Shown here in pieces: positions 1 through 12,319 of a stretch of DNA of 64,000 nt. Where the stretch lies: NCBI GenBank assembly GCA_963969395.1, contig OZ017802.1, forward strand, positions 22,041,410-22,105,409. Direction: 5' to 3'. The notes beneath the pieces are model-generated. The model made no database searches. It had not been told where the DNA came from and saw only the letters and a list, made by a program, of their open reading frames with translations. This stretch comes from Pseudoscleropodium purum (Eukaryota; Streptophyta; Bryopsida; Hypnales; Brachytheciaceae). Within the stretch, counting starts at the first letter, position 1. Every line of letters starts with the position of its first letter. The translations under genes and the position numbers were made by a program.

Positions 1-3000
1 ATGAAAGTTGGTATTGAGTCATCTACCTTTTTTACCATATGTTCATTCTCTTTGTCAATAATTTCAATTTATAGGCTAGCGTATATATCAATATTCAAAG
101 TAACTGGTTTTTTTAACAAGATCTTTCGGTATTACAAAGATTTGTTATTGGATTTGGAATAGTACAAGGCTCTTGCTGTGAAAATGCTTTGTACATAATT
201 GTAAATGTTTATAAAAACTTTAAATCATATCAAACCTACTTTCAAACTTCCTATTTCTCCAAACCCTATTCTACAATTCTTATAATAACTTTATAATTAT
301 TATGTTTACTTTAATTTAGCATAATTTTTGAACAGTAAGTCAAAACAATTTGAAATGTTTGCACATTATAGATCAGCTAACCAAATATATATATACCAAA
401 TTTTATTTAATTCTAAGATAATGTTCATTATTTATAGGTATTTTTCTATTATTGACTTCCTCATTTTTTTCAAGCTACCCTAAAAATTGCTATACCTAGC
501 TTTCGTTTAACATAACCTTTGGATAGTAGCTTCAGATAACTTGAAACTTCGTTACATTATAGATTAACTATTCAAATATACACAAACCGAATTTCATTGC
601 ATTTTAAAGTACTTTCTGACTTTTATGATCATTTTATCATTACTAACTTTTTAATTTTTTACTACCTCTTTAATTCAGTTGTATTTTAATACATAATTTT
701 TAAATCTTAAGTTCATTCAAATTAAAATTTTGATACAAACTAGGAAATAAGATAAGAAAAATAACCTCAAAGTTTTGTTTCTAACTTTCTATTATATAAA
801 ATCTTAATAAGAATGAAACTATTCAAAACGACATCTTTTGCTACCTTTAAATTCAAACACTTTCATTTTAAATCGCATAACTTTCTCTCTATAATAAATA
901 TAAATATGAAACTTGACATTATAATAGATTAAATATTTAAAAACTCAAATCTAAAATCTTATATTCATCCAATACTTCTTCAAAATACAACACAAACTCC
1001 CTCAAATCAATGCTCTTTTCAATATCAAACCATAACAAGTACACAATTTATATTTTAAAGTATTTTCACCATTTCCAATACACCAAAAGTAAGAGAAACA
1101 GAGCAAAAAACTAACCCTTGTCTCAAATGGACACCCAAATTTCAAAGGCGACTAGCCGTTAGCTAATTTTAACCTTCAAATTTAAATATTAAACACTAAT
1201 CATCCAGTTATCATCTAGTAGCTAATAAAAATAAGAATTAATAATAAGCTCCTAACATTAGTAGGACTCAATACTAAAACACCCTTTTAACAAATAAAAA
1301 TGTCTTATATAATAAGTAGACAACTTACATTATGATACCGGATGATTGCTGCCAACTTCACTTTTTAAATGAAGTAGTGTTAAATGATACTATTGCTGAG
1401 CAATCTTTTCATAAATCTAATATATTTATTTAAAATTGTTAGATATAGGATGTAAGGTCTTTTGTAGATTCTCTCTGAATACTAGTCAAAATAGACATAA
1501 TTTGTTGTTGGTCGATAGTATCATAAAATTTCTGCATTGTGTGATTTATACCATGAGTAAGCGGTTCTTATTAAAATTCTAAATAACTAAATTATACAAT
1601 AGTCTGAGTCAATGACCAAACTAGAGACAAAAATTTCTTCAAAATTTTGGATATGGGCTATGAGGACATCATTTTGAGAGCTTGATAATAAAACATAGAG
1701 ATTTTTCTTAAGCTTTGAAGGACTAAAATAGATACCTTTTGGTAACATCATAAGATTGATCTTGAAAATTAATCATTTTCTTAATTGAATTTCATTGATG
1801 TTAAAAGGCCTTTATGACCAAAAGATTTTTGATCTTCCATCTTCTTATAATGCATTAGTAAAGTATATATTTTTTCAGTTAATTTGGAAGAGCTCTTTTT
1901 GTTTTCCACTACCGTAGGAAGACTAATCATATTCCCCAAATTTGGTACCGAAGTAGGTACCAGTTGAATTGAATTTTTTCTAGTAATCCTCAATCTCAAA
2001 AATCTTATAGGTCCTAGTGTGTTAGTGAATTTTGGTGGCATTTATTATCAACAAAAATTTCAAATTTACATAAAAAAAATTCACATATATATAGTAAATT
2101 TAATACAAAATCAAGTATATAGAAATACCAAGAACTAATGTTGTATTGTGATTCAAAAATTGATACTATAACGTGATCATTATAAATCAAGATATTGAAA
2201 ATCTTTGTAGTACTAAGACAATATTCAAAAAAATATAGTTGTTTTTATACTTCGATGGACTCGTAATTCGAAATGTAATGTTTCCAAGTACTTCTATTGA
2301 TAAAGAAGGTGACATTTTGAATATGTTCATCCTAACTTTCCTTCTTCCAACTAGAATATGAATAGAACAACAGATGAAATTTAGGTTGATGAAGATAACA
2401 AAGATCTAAAGCAATACAAATTGAGATTTGATAGTCGACAAAGTCCTGGCAAAATTCGCATGCCTCTTGGTACTTAATGATGTATTTAAGTTTAATGATA
2501 GTGAAAAAATTGACAAATATATATCGGGTCAAGATACCTTTGCAATAATCTAAAGTTAGATGGCTAATTCTATTGTAACAAAATCGAAAAAGGTGGAGCT
2601 GTATATACAAATTGTCACTTGATCGGAGCTTTTTAATATTTGAAGAGTTAAATTGATAGAATTCTCCATCAAAGAGAAGCTCAATAATATAGTAGTGCAT
2701 ATCAATGTAAAGTAACTCTACAAGTATGTTATTCGTGATTTGAATTGGATACTTAGTGTCAAAATATTTTTTGACATAAATGTTTTTGAAATTCAATATT
2801 GCAGAAACAACCTCTTAATAAGACAACATGCATTGGTTCAATTTGTCTCAAGAGATGTTAAAAACATCGTTTGAGATGACATAAGTGATCTTGCGCGTGT
2901 ATTGGTTTGAAAAAACTAAATATTCACGAGTGAGGTACAATCAATATTTAAAAAAGATTTTTAAATATTTCGATTTAAGTAACAAGTTCTTAAAAAAAAA

Positions 3001-3706
3001 CTTTGTTATTTTTATCATTACTGTGGCTGATCTCATTGTCTTTGTAGTATTTGAAAGAAACATTGAACACTTTAATATACTTCAAGTAACCAGAAAGATC
3101 TAATCTATCCAGAAATTTGAAGCCTTAGAACTTTGAAGCAAAATTATTACGATTATTTTTTACAAATAAAACTTATAAGTTAGTCAAACAAGCAAATAAT
3201 TTTCACTTGTCTTCCGATGGACGCACTATTATGTGACTGCTTATATATTCATTCTTCATAAATGAGCAAACACATCTAGGCTCTTGGTTTGTTTTCTATC
3301 TTTTGGGTGTTTTAATGTTGATTCATTGTATCTTCTAAACAATGGATTTATTTTAAGTTCCTAAAATTCAAAGAAATCACAAAATACTACTTTAAATGCA
3401 AAAATCAACTTCAAACTAAACTAAATCCTTGAGGTGCTGTAATTTTCTAATAAAAACATTTGTATTCTAAATTTGACTTGCTTTAGTTGTAGTTCAACTT
3501 AGGCCATTTCAAAAACCTAAGTTTTGTAAGATTTGAAAATTCCCACAAGAAGTTATAAACAAATGAAATTAAAGTCTTTAAGAGGCTATATAAACTACAT
3601 CCACTCTTTTAAGTATTTTAATTACTTCAAGTGACCATTCATTTGAAGTCTTATATTTATTCTACTATCTTTTACTTGGGTCCTATATTTAAGTTTCAAA
3701 GGATGA
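1..3706. other. AT-rich gene-free DNA
   Basis: No gene was recognised. The longest open frame (2332-2796, minus, 154 codons) is rich in I, Y, F, L and K, as expected from translating AT-rich DNA, and has no motif I can name. Long homopolymer and A/T runs dominate. Some transposon origin is possible, but no terminal repeats or polymerase motifs were seen. Confidence 0.6.
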
Positions 3707-3951
3707 TTTTTAAGCAAGGTTGACAAATCAATACGCCCGCCCCAAAATAGCGTCCATAACCCGGACGTCCGTCCTCACAGACGCCAGCGGACACAGTGTC
3801 CCTCCCGCCGTCGGAAGGCGGACGGACGGGGCGGGGTGGATAGGGCAGGGCGGGGCGGACAGGGACCGCGAATGTCAGCAGACGCTGCAGACACAGCGTC
3901 CGCGTCCGGACGTCCCAGGCGTCCGACCGTCCTGTCAACCCTATTTTTAAG
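3707..3951. mobile_element. hAT-like miniature element, GC-rich, with 8-bp TSD
   Basis: A 229-bp GC-rich block (3715-3943) sits abruptly in AT-rich DNA. Its ends are inverted repeats: CAAGGTTGACA at 3715-3725, and TGTCAACCCTA at 3933-3943, whose complement reads TAGGGTTGACA (9 of 11 identical). It is flanked on both sides by the same 8 bases, TTTTTAAG (3707-3714 and 3944-3951). An 8-bp target duplication with a CAAGG/TAGGG start is the usual hAT signature. The interior has no transposase; its short open frames are G/C-rich and run in several frames, so it is non-autonomous. The interior is full of GGACGTCC/CGTCCGG-type palindromes and could fold strongly. Confidence 0.8.
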
Positions 3952-6713
3952 TGACTTCATCTATTCTTTATACCAAACTTCATTCCTTTGTAACTATAGA
4001 AGTTTGAACTATTTTCTAGAGTTTGAGATGGTTCTTGACTCTAACATGCTCTTTTTTTCTACAACTAATTGTAAATTTTTACTTAAATGTCTTTTAGGAA
4101 ATTCTATTTTACTTTCTACTTCATTTCTAAAGCACAAGGCTTCTACTACCAATTTATTATTTTAAACTTTTGAGTTTGGTTTCTTGTAAATTCTATTTTC
4201 ATCTATCTAAATTGATAAAAAAAACAAAACTTTACACTTGGACTTCCCTAGTGGAAGTTAGGAGTATATGAAATTTAACCACTAATCAGTATTTCAAACT
4301 TTATCCATGGTTTCCTATCAATCTATTTTTCAAAATAAAATTTCAATTTCATTTTTTATCTTTGGATTCCTAACTCTATCTAAATTTTCATTCTTATTCT
4401 TTTGCGATGAAATTTACTAATTTTCATCCAATATGACTTCTAACTTTATTCACTAATATTTTTCTTAATATAACTTGAAATTCTAAATGTAATATAGTTT
4501 TAAAAATCCCTAAACAAGATCTTAAGTTTTTGATACTATATTCTAGAAAATCTAATCCTAAAAGCATGAATGGTACTTCTAATTCAGCTAGGTTATAAAA
4601 GTAATTTGAAAAGGAAAGGAAATAAAAATTTAATTAATTAAAAATTTACCTTGTAATATGCTTTATTTAAGAGATGATTAAAGATGCCTTCAAATTCCTT
4701 ATCGTTGGCCATTTTTGCAATTGTCTTCGATTTTGTTCATAGCTTAAAAACTAGTGTTTAATACAAATTTTTACATCCCCTTTTTTCTTTTCCTCTTTTC
4801 TTTTTTTCTCATTCTATCTTTTACTTCTCTACTATTCTATCTCAATTATTGTCCTATCTTAAACTCAAATGGTTCTAATGGTGCATTTAGGATTTCCTCT
4901 TTATCCTTATCTTCTTTTAAACTTCTTTCACTACTCGTATGACAACTCCAATTTCTTCTTTACTTCATTTTACACTTCTAATTTTGAGTTTTTCAACTCT
5001 CTTCTTCTCACTGAAGTCTTTGCAAGCTAAGACAAAAAGAATAGTGAGTTAGGAGGATATTATTTTCTACACTCTTTGATGCTAATTGATAGTTCTATCC
5101 TCTAATTTCTTCTTCAAATTGCTAAATTTCTTTTCTTTAGTTCTATTTCTAGGTATTTTAGCTCTCATTCTAACTTTCAAAAGATTATTATTTTTTAAAA
5201 TTTATAATTTTTGATGAATAGAGTCTTTTTCTAATTTTCCAAAACTATAAGACACTTGTAATTTGGACTTGCTTACTAAAAGTTATGCATGGATGAAGTT
5301 TAGTCTCTAAATAGTGCTTAAAAACTTAATCCATTCATAACTTAGTCATTTAAGCTCAAATTTTTGTGTATCTTATAATTTTGAAAAGGTTTCAACTTCT
5401 ACTTTTAGATTGTAAATTCAAATTTATCCTTTCATCCCTTTCAAAAGGTCTGGTTCCACTCTTGGCCTCGGCTCTAAAATAAACATGAATACAAGAAGCT
5501 AACCAACTTAGCTACTTCTTTTAACATCGGCAAACTGGTCTAAAAATTTAAAATGGTACAAGATAGGAAGTCAAAACTTCGCCATGATTTTTTATAATAT
5601 TCCAAATTCTAAATACCAAAGACTATAGTTTTGTCGTATTTTTGCACTACGTGCTAAATTCCTCTACAAATAACATGTCAATATAAAAATCACTCCAAAT
5701 TACAAAATCAAGCTCTAAAGTCCTTCCAAAGTGGCATCATCAAAGTATGGTGAGGGATAAATTATAGGATTAATAGCAAGGATTCGAAATTCAACACAAA
5801 TCACAAAAAACCTCAAAAATCACATAAAATCAAAGCAAACTTTGAAGGAACCCCATTATCCTTCAAGACTTGCGAAATAGCAACAAAAAGAGTTTGAAAT
5901 GCTCTAAAAAACAACACATATACAACTTTGGCCTCAAAATGATCTAAAAGTCCAAACTAATGGACCAATGTATATATGAGGTACTTTTTCACTAACTTTT
6001 ACTTTTACAGAAAGTACCAGTAGTATAGGGGTTCATTCGTGGATAAGCCAACGTAGTCTATCATTGATGTGTCTAATGTCACTTTTAAAGTAGATTTAGG
6101 TTATGTGTGAACTAACTTTATGGTACATACTTGAAAACTTTATTCTTATACTTTTATTTTTTAATTTTTTTAATTTTTTTTTGTCCCCAAGTTCTCTCAA
6201 TTTGGTGGACAGTCCATTACCACTAATGCAAACACAATGTTCTAAGAGTTTCGATCCTATATAGTATTCTAAGGTAGGCAACACATCATAGGCAACACAT
6301 CAAGTTGGGCAACATGTCTTATATATGGATGCAGCCTATGACCTAATCATATATATACAAGATAATACTTCGAAAGTATATAAATAATTCGTTAATTAAT
6401 ACCTTTTTATGTGTTGGGGCAATAGGGCCAATAATTGCTCTTTATGAGCTTTTCGAATTTATGTACAAAATGACTACATGTGGCAGTCTTAGTAGGCAAC
6501 ACATCCAGTATGCAAAGTATAAAATATTTAGGACAAAGTACTAGATTCTTGGTCTTTGAGCTTCCTCCTTTCTTCTAAGATTGGACAACAAGTCTCAGGG
6601 CAACAAGTCCAAAACCACGAGGTAAATTGTTCCTAGAACACACACGACCATTTATCAACCACAAAAAACACTAATTCCACAAATATCGTCCAATTCTAAA
6701 AACCAAAATCTAA
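3952..6713. other. AT-rich gene-free DNA
   Basis: No gene, RNA or clear repeat was recognised. A pyrimidine-rich stretch at about 4750-4900 gives a short hydrophobic open frame that looks like a composition artefact. Confidence 0.55.
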
Positions 6714-6958
6714 ATTATAAAATTTATTTTAGAAGTTGTGGGACTTATAGTCACTTCCAATTCTATGATCTAGACCCAAACCAGGGGCACAGCCTAAGGG
6801 CCGTTCGAAAACTTTTGAGCCTTTATTTTAGTTTGTTTTATTTTTGTTCAATTAATTAAATCAAATCAACTAAGTTTATACCCAAAACTTCAATTTTAAT
6901 ATTATAAAATTTATTTTATAGGTTAAGGGACCTATAGCCACCTTCAGTCCAATGATCG
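6714..6958. repeat. Diverged direct duplication, about 58 bp, 187 bp apart
   Basis: The segments 6714-6771 and 6901-6958 both begin ATTATAAAATTTATTTTA. They continue in parallel through blocks of the kind GGGACxTATAGxCAC and TxCAATxxATGATC, with roughly three quarters of positions matching. The copies lie in the same orientation with a period of 187 bp, suggesting an old local duplication. No coding content was seen. Confidence 0.6.
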
Positions 6959-9954
6959 TGAGTTGCAAACCTATAACCGTCACAATAAACCTATGACCAT
7001 AGGTAACATGTTGCGGTACCATGGTTCAAGGTCGCTCGAGGCAACAAGTCTGAATTTGGAGGTTCAAATCTCTAATTTTCTTCGGAGGGGAAAAGAAAAA
7101 GCCGCACCTTTGAATTCCGATCAACTTGCTTTACCAAATTAGAGATAGATCCACGCCCAAATTGAGATCACTTGTCAAATGCTGAACTTGATCAAACAAT
7201 CACTCTATGTCTGTAGATTTTCCGATTTTCAATGCTCCGATTGCGCTCTTGAATCCGAGCTCCTCAGATTGCCATGAATTTACTACACCTCTTGTTCAAA
7301 CTTCCGTTTGATCTCCTCACTTCTTGCACCGAATCACTTTCAAACTCCGTCATCACTATAGAGTTCAATCCATCATTAGTCCAAAACATCACCAAGAAAT
7401 TTTCGACTTGAAAATCCCAGCATTCCAATTAATTCCCGATCATTCATCCTTCACTACAATTTTGCCACGTTGTTCGTCGAAATTCCTTTTGCACCTACTC
7501 ACTCTATTGATTATAGGATCAATTCAACCTGACTTCATTTCAATCGATTGGTTGCCATACCAGCAATCTTGATCTCGGTCGGATCGGAAACCTCAACAAT
7601 TTGAAAATCTTCTTGATCACTCCATTGCAAGAAATCGCTAATTTCTAATCGCCAACCTTCAATCAACCAAAACAATTCGCAACCTCGCCGCGCTTTGACA
7701 CAATTTTAGATTTGGAAATTTGGAAATTTCATAGATACAAATACACTAGAGGGCACTTACACAATTACAAATATTATAGTGAAAAAAAATGTTTCACAAT
7801 CACAGATAACACAATAAAAATTTGTGCAAAAAAGGCTTCAAATTATAATCACACAAAAATTACAATGACGAGTGTTTTTTCCTACATGCATTGTGAAGTT
7901 TAAGATTACGAAAGATTACATATGACAAGTGTTTCTCTCTGAATACATTGTAAAAAACAATTTTAATTTTTGTGCCTTTAAAAGCCAGGAAGAAGACTCG
8001 CGCCCCTTCCAATTGTTTTTGTTTTTTTTATTTTGTTTTTTCATTTTTCATCCAATTTGATGCCTCATTCATCCATGTCTACGACCCATTCATCATTTTG
8101 GCACCTTTTGAAATTTCCCATCCATCTACGTAGTTTATCATCCATTTAGTACTTCATCCATCCAAATTGCCCTATTCACATTGCATAAAGTTTGAAAATT
8201 ACTTTTTCGGATTACTTTTAGCTACTTTTTTCTTTTACTTTTTAGACTATTTTGTACATACTTTTCCAATAAAAATTAAAAAGTAACCTAAAACCAAAAT
8301 CTTTATTCTACAGTATACAAAGCCAAAATAATGGCTAGAAAAAGTGAATTGAAAGGAAAATGAGTGCCCTTTTATACTCTTCCAAAGGCACTCACCTCCT
8401 CTCATTTCCTTGTAGTAATTTGATTAACTAAAATTTTCATCCTAATCCGTTTGTTTTCACTTTTTATACTAATTCAACATTTTAACTTTTAAAGAAAAGC
8501 TTCAAATCATGAAAGAATTGTGCCATTGGCTTCAAAAAGTCACATTAAATTTAAAAAATCCTCTATCTTTTTTTTCTACTTCAAAACCCAAAGAATCCTA
8601 ACGGCAACTTGAAACTTAAAATGGGGTAAAAATCAAGTTTGGGAGTTTTCACTTTCAGTTAAAAGTAACTAGCGCAAGCTTCTAGGTAGGTTCAAGGGAG
8701 TAAGAAAAGACCTTAAATTTGTTTTATTCCAATGCCGAGTGCTCTCAATACGCTAGTCAACTTTGCATTTGATCTTTAAATTTGCTAATTTTGGAAGATC
8801 TTGTTAATTTTGTAATCTCTCGCTATCAAAATGTCATGAAATTTACTGAGATGCTTCATGAATATAAAATAATTTTTATGAATTTTTAGTGAGATTTTAC
8901 AGCATTTTAAATAATTTCCATGAATTTACCGTATTAAATTTTGGCAATTGACTACTTGGAAAAAAATCTTTGGATGATTAGAAAAAATTGAGGTTTTTTG
9001 AAGGAATTGTTTATCTCATGAAATTCCTTAAGAAATGTGCAAGTTTACATTCTTATCTTGCACATGAAAAAAAGGAGTATAAATCTTGCTATCTCCCTTA
9101 ACTTTCGGTGAATATGGAATCTTTCACAAAAAGAAAAATGTTGGCAAAGCAATTGTACCATTGAACTCCTAGCATGATTCTCATTTCAAATCACCATACT
9201 TATGTTATAGATGCCTTTCATTGCTTCATTTTGAGTTTCTCCACCTACATGCTAACAATTGAGGTTTCTACTATTTCATCAATGGAATGGGAAAACTAAA
9301 ACCTATTACGGAAAATCTACCTTAGGATTCTCACAAGATTTTCTCAAACTACTTTTAGCTAATTTGTATCTCACTACACGAATAAGTGTAGATAATCGAG
9401 TAATTTCTACTAACACATTTACTATTTATAAAATGTATGTTTTCATCTTATTTACATTCGGGTTTAGAATATATTTAGAAAAAACTAGGTATAAAGTGAC
9501 CAAGGGCTATATTCGCATGTACAACACTCATTCTAGTTTAATAAACTCTTTAGATCTTTTAACACCTAAAACTACACTCAAAACATATAAGAAATCTAAA
9601 AAATAAATCATAAGTCTTAGAGACACAACCAAGACACACATCATACAATGTAAATAAAATGTCGTTGAAGTTGCACTAATTGCATGATTCAGAAAAAAAT
9701 AAATAAATAATTGTTTCTGAAAAGTCAACAATGGTGTGATTTAGTTGTGTAATATATGTGTGTGATAGCAACGGTAGGACTTTGTTTATACTTCTTCATG
9801 ATATAAACATGTAATATATAAATCAAATATTCAAATTAAATAATTTCATTGATTTATAAATTATGCATTATGGTTGACCTTGAAAAATGTAATTGGTTGT
9901 AGAAAATAACTAAAACTAAATTTATTAAAGGATTTAATTGAATTTTTGTACAAT
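6959..9954. other. Gene-free DNA with a slightly GC-richer patch
   Basis: The patch at about 7020-7700 is richer in GC than its surroundings and has an open frame of 82 codons (7324-7572, plus) with no recognisable domain. At 7021-7072 there is a sequence resembling RNA polymerase III A and B boxes (TGGTTCAAGGT, then GGTTCAAATC about 42 bp later). The rest is AT-rich with no gene recognised. Confidence 0.45.
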
Positions 9955-10155
9955 TCATTTCATAGAACAAATTCAAATTAATTCATTTTATAAAATGAAA
10001 TCCTTTGAGAGAGTGAATTCAAATGAATTCTTGTGAAAGAATGAATTCAAATTAATTTTTTTCATAGAAAAGATCAAATTAATTCATTTAAGAGAGTGAA
10101 TTCAAATTAATTTTGTTGAGAGAATAAATTCAAATCAATTCATTTGAGAGAATTT
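9955..10155. repeat. Imperfect short tandem repeat around GAATTCAAATTAATTCATTT
   Basis: At least five diverged units share GAGAGAGTGAATTCAAAT and AATTAATTC cores. Spacing is irregular, about 30-45 bp. EcoRI-type GAATTC sites recur within the units. There is no coding potential. Confidence 0.6.
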
Positions 10156-10971
10156 TAATAACATGAGAAAAACAAATTTTAGTAGCATGAGATTGAAGAA
10201 AAAAATGTTGAAGAGATTAGGGTTTAGGATTGAATGTAAAAGTTTTACATGAAATGAAAAAATGAGAAATTGAATTTTTCAATGTAATTTAGGATTTGTT
10301 GTGCAAATAAAGCAATTGAAAAGGAAGTGAATTCAGAGATTGAGTGTTTCAATGTAGGGAATTGGAAATGATTTTTACTCAATAGCTACATGCCACGTGT
10401 ACAAAAATTATTCCCTAACTACCCTACTATTAGGCTTGTACGTAGTTTTACACTATCACCCCAAAAGAGGTACTAACTACCTACATTACTTTGATTGACT
10501 ACACTATTAACTATGATTGACAATTTCTCTGTAAGCAAGTTTATAATAATATTTTCTAGAATCACACATTTTTATAAAGTCAAATGGTCTACTTTAAGCT
10601 TGAATTTTTTGTAATGGCTTAAAGTATTTTTTCCTAACGAAGATACTACTTTAGTACAAAGAAATCCTCACGGGACAAACTGTTTCTACACCCTTCAAGC
10701 ATTTATTATCCTAACAACAACACTTGAAAGCACTACATTGTCTCAAACTTGTATCAATCTCATTGTAGTAGGTGACTATTGCAAAAGATTGCTACTATTG
10801 ATGACTACTTACTAAATACTCATCAATTGTATTGCTTCTTGGAACATCAAAAAATACTTTGACAATGAGCTTCAAACTAAAACTAATTAAAAGAAAATTA
10901 GCTGCCTTGAACTTGTACTAGGAAGGACAAAAAAGAATTGCTTCTTCTTACACACTTGTTGGGCTTCATAG

Positions 10972-11318
10972 TCAAATGTTTCTTTGAGTTGTAAGATATA
11001 GAGCAATGTTTGTTTGCTTTTCTTCACCCCGCATATCTACTACATCTTCAATATTAGTAAGTCTATTGTGAACGAGCCCATTATTATTATCAATGAATTT
11101 GATATCAAATTTTTCAACATCCTACACATGCAACAATAATTCTACAACATTGTTGTTTTGCCTTAAAAGCAAGTTGTGCAAAATACAACAATAGGTAATC
11201 ATATTCAAGACAAAAGATACATTGAAGTCTAATTTCTCATAAAGCTTATGAAACGTGTCCTTGAGAATTCCAAAAGTGTATTCAAACAATGCACCATTTG
11301 TGCCTTTGTTTCATGTTG
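10972..11318 (-). pseudogene. PIF/Harbinger-type transposase remnant
   Basis: The minus strand reads openly through GALFEYTFGILKD at about 11300-11260. It continues through YEKLDFN and the family-typical CCILHN block near 11170, then LLLRQNNNVVELL, until an in-frame TAG at 11122-11124. After the stop the same frame continues to MRGEEKQTNIALYLTTQRNI and ends at TGA 10972-10974. PIF/Harbinger (HARBI1-like DDE) nucleases carry their third acidic residue just before an AFGxLK motif and end with CCxLHN, and both are visible here in the right order and spacing. Only the C-terminal third remains; the frame is closed upstream by another stop at about 11312. No terminal repeats or TTA/TAA duplication were found, so the element limits are unknown. 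Confidence 0.75.
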
Positions 11319-11739
11319 AAAAGTCTTTCAAAAAGATACACCTTTTACAACGAGACAAATAATGTCTTTAATGTTTTGATATAAGTTGAATACATTTCTT
11401 TTCACATTTTATAAAGAACTTTTCACCCAAAGTAGAGGTTTGTATATTTTAATTGCATAGCATGATTACATGTAAGTTCAATTCTATTTATAGATCATTA
11501 TATGTAAGTAAAAATTTCAACAAAGAAGTGATGGACTTTAGAGTTTGAATTTTTAAATTTAATCAAATGTACACAAATGAAAAATACTATAAATGTATTT
11601 TAAAAACAAGATTTGGTGCATTATTGACTCCTGAAAAATAAATGAAATAATTATGAAATTGTCAATAGTAAATGTGAATTGTGAAAACAATAAAAAGTGG
11701 TGATCATGAAATTAGCAATAAAGAAAAATATGAAATAAG

Positions 11740-12319
11740 GGTTGTTGCAAGAAACACCAATTCTATTTTGCATCACAATTGGAGTGATGTTGTCGTCTCC
11801 TAGTATAACTTTTGAATCCGAATTCCTAAGACTTTGAAATTTTTATTGGAGATCTTGAACTTGATGATAATCAAATACTTTATTTTTTTAGAAATAAAAG
11901 AAAATCATTTTATGTTTAAAATTTAATTTTGTTAATTTGTTACACTTTGAAATTCAGTTTTTTTTTTTATTACGCTTGGTGTACACAAATTGAATGATCC
12001 AAGGATGAAATTTTGGTGGTCTATTTCCATGCTAAATAGGTATATGCCTACCAAAAGACATTTATAAATTTATTCTTTTATGTCCTCTAGGTCCATGCAA
12101 GTAGGGCTCCCTTGTACAAAAAATTTTGAACATTGTATATGATGACAACTTCATTTTTTTGGTGATATTTAAACACCATCAAATCCTCTCAAATGACAAA
12201 TTTTTAGTCTTTTTGGTGATATTTAAACACTAAAATGTAGTACTCATAATCAAACATTGAAAAGTAGTACTTTGTGGCAAAAACGTAGTGGAAAACACCT
12301 AGTGTTTCTTGCAACAACC
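11740..12319. mobile_element. Inverted-repeat element, about 580 bp, non-autonomous
   Basis: GGTTGTTGCAAGAAACAC at 11740-11757 recurs as its exact reverse complement at 12302-12319, a perfect 18-bp terminal inverted repeat. The interior is AT-rich with no open frame of note. It contains a 21-bp exact direct duplication, TTTTTGGTGATATTT plus AAACAC, at 12156-12176 and 12210-12230. The element lies 420 bp from the Harbinger remnant, but there is no direct evidence the two belong together. Flanks (ATATGAAAT and ATAAATGAAA) resemble each other without a clean target duplication. Confidence 0.65.

Noticed and set aside
2332..2796. 154-codon minus-strand frame as a retrotransposon polyprotein fragment
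   Set aside because: No protease, integrase, RT or RNase H motif is visible; residue composition follows AT content.
3696..4165. Overlapping GC-rich frames as a gene
   Set aside because: They coincide with the 229-bp hAT-like element and run on both strands with Pro/Arg/Gly composition only.
7021..7072. tRNA-like A and B boxes (possible tRNA gene or SINE)
   Set aside because: Spacing fits, but the T-arm would need an 8-base loop and no acceptor stem or anticodon arm could be folded; no poly-A tail or target duplication was found.
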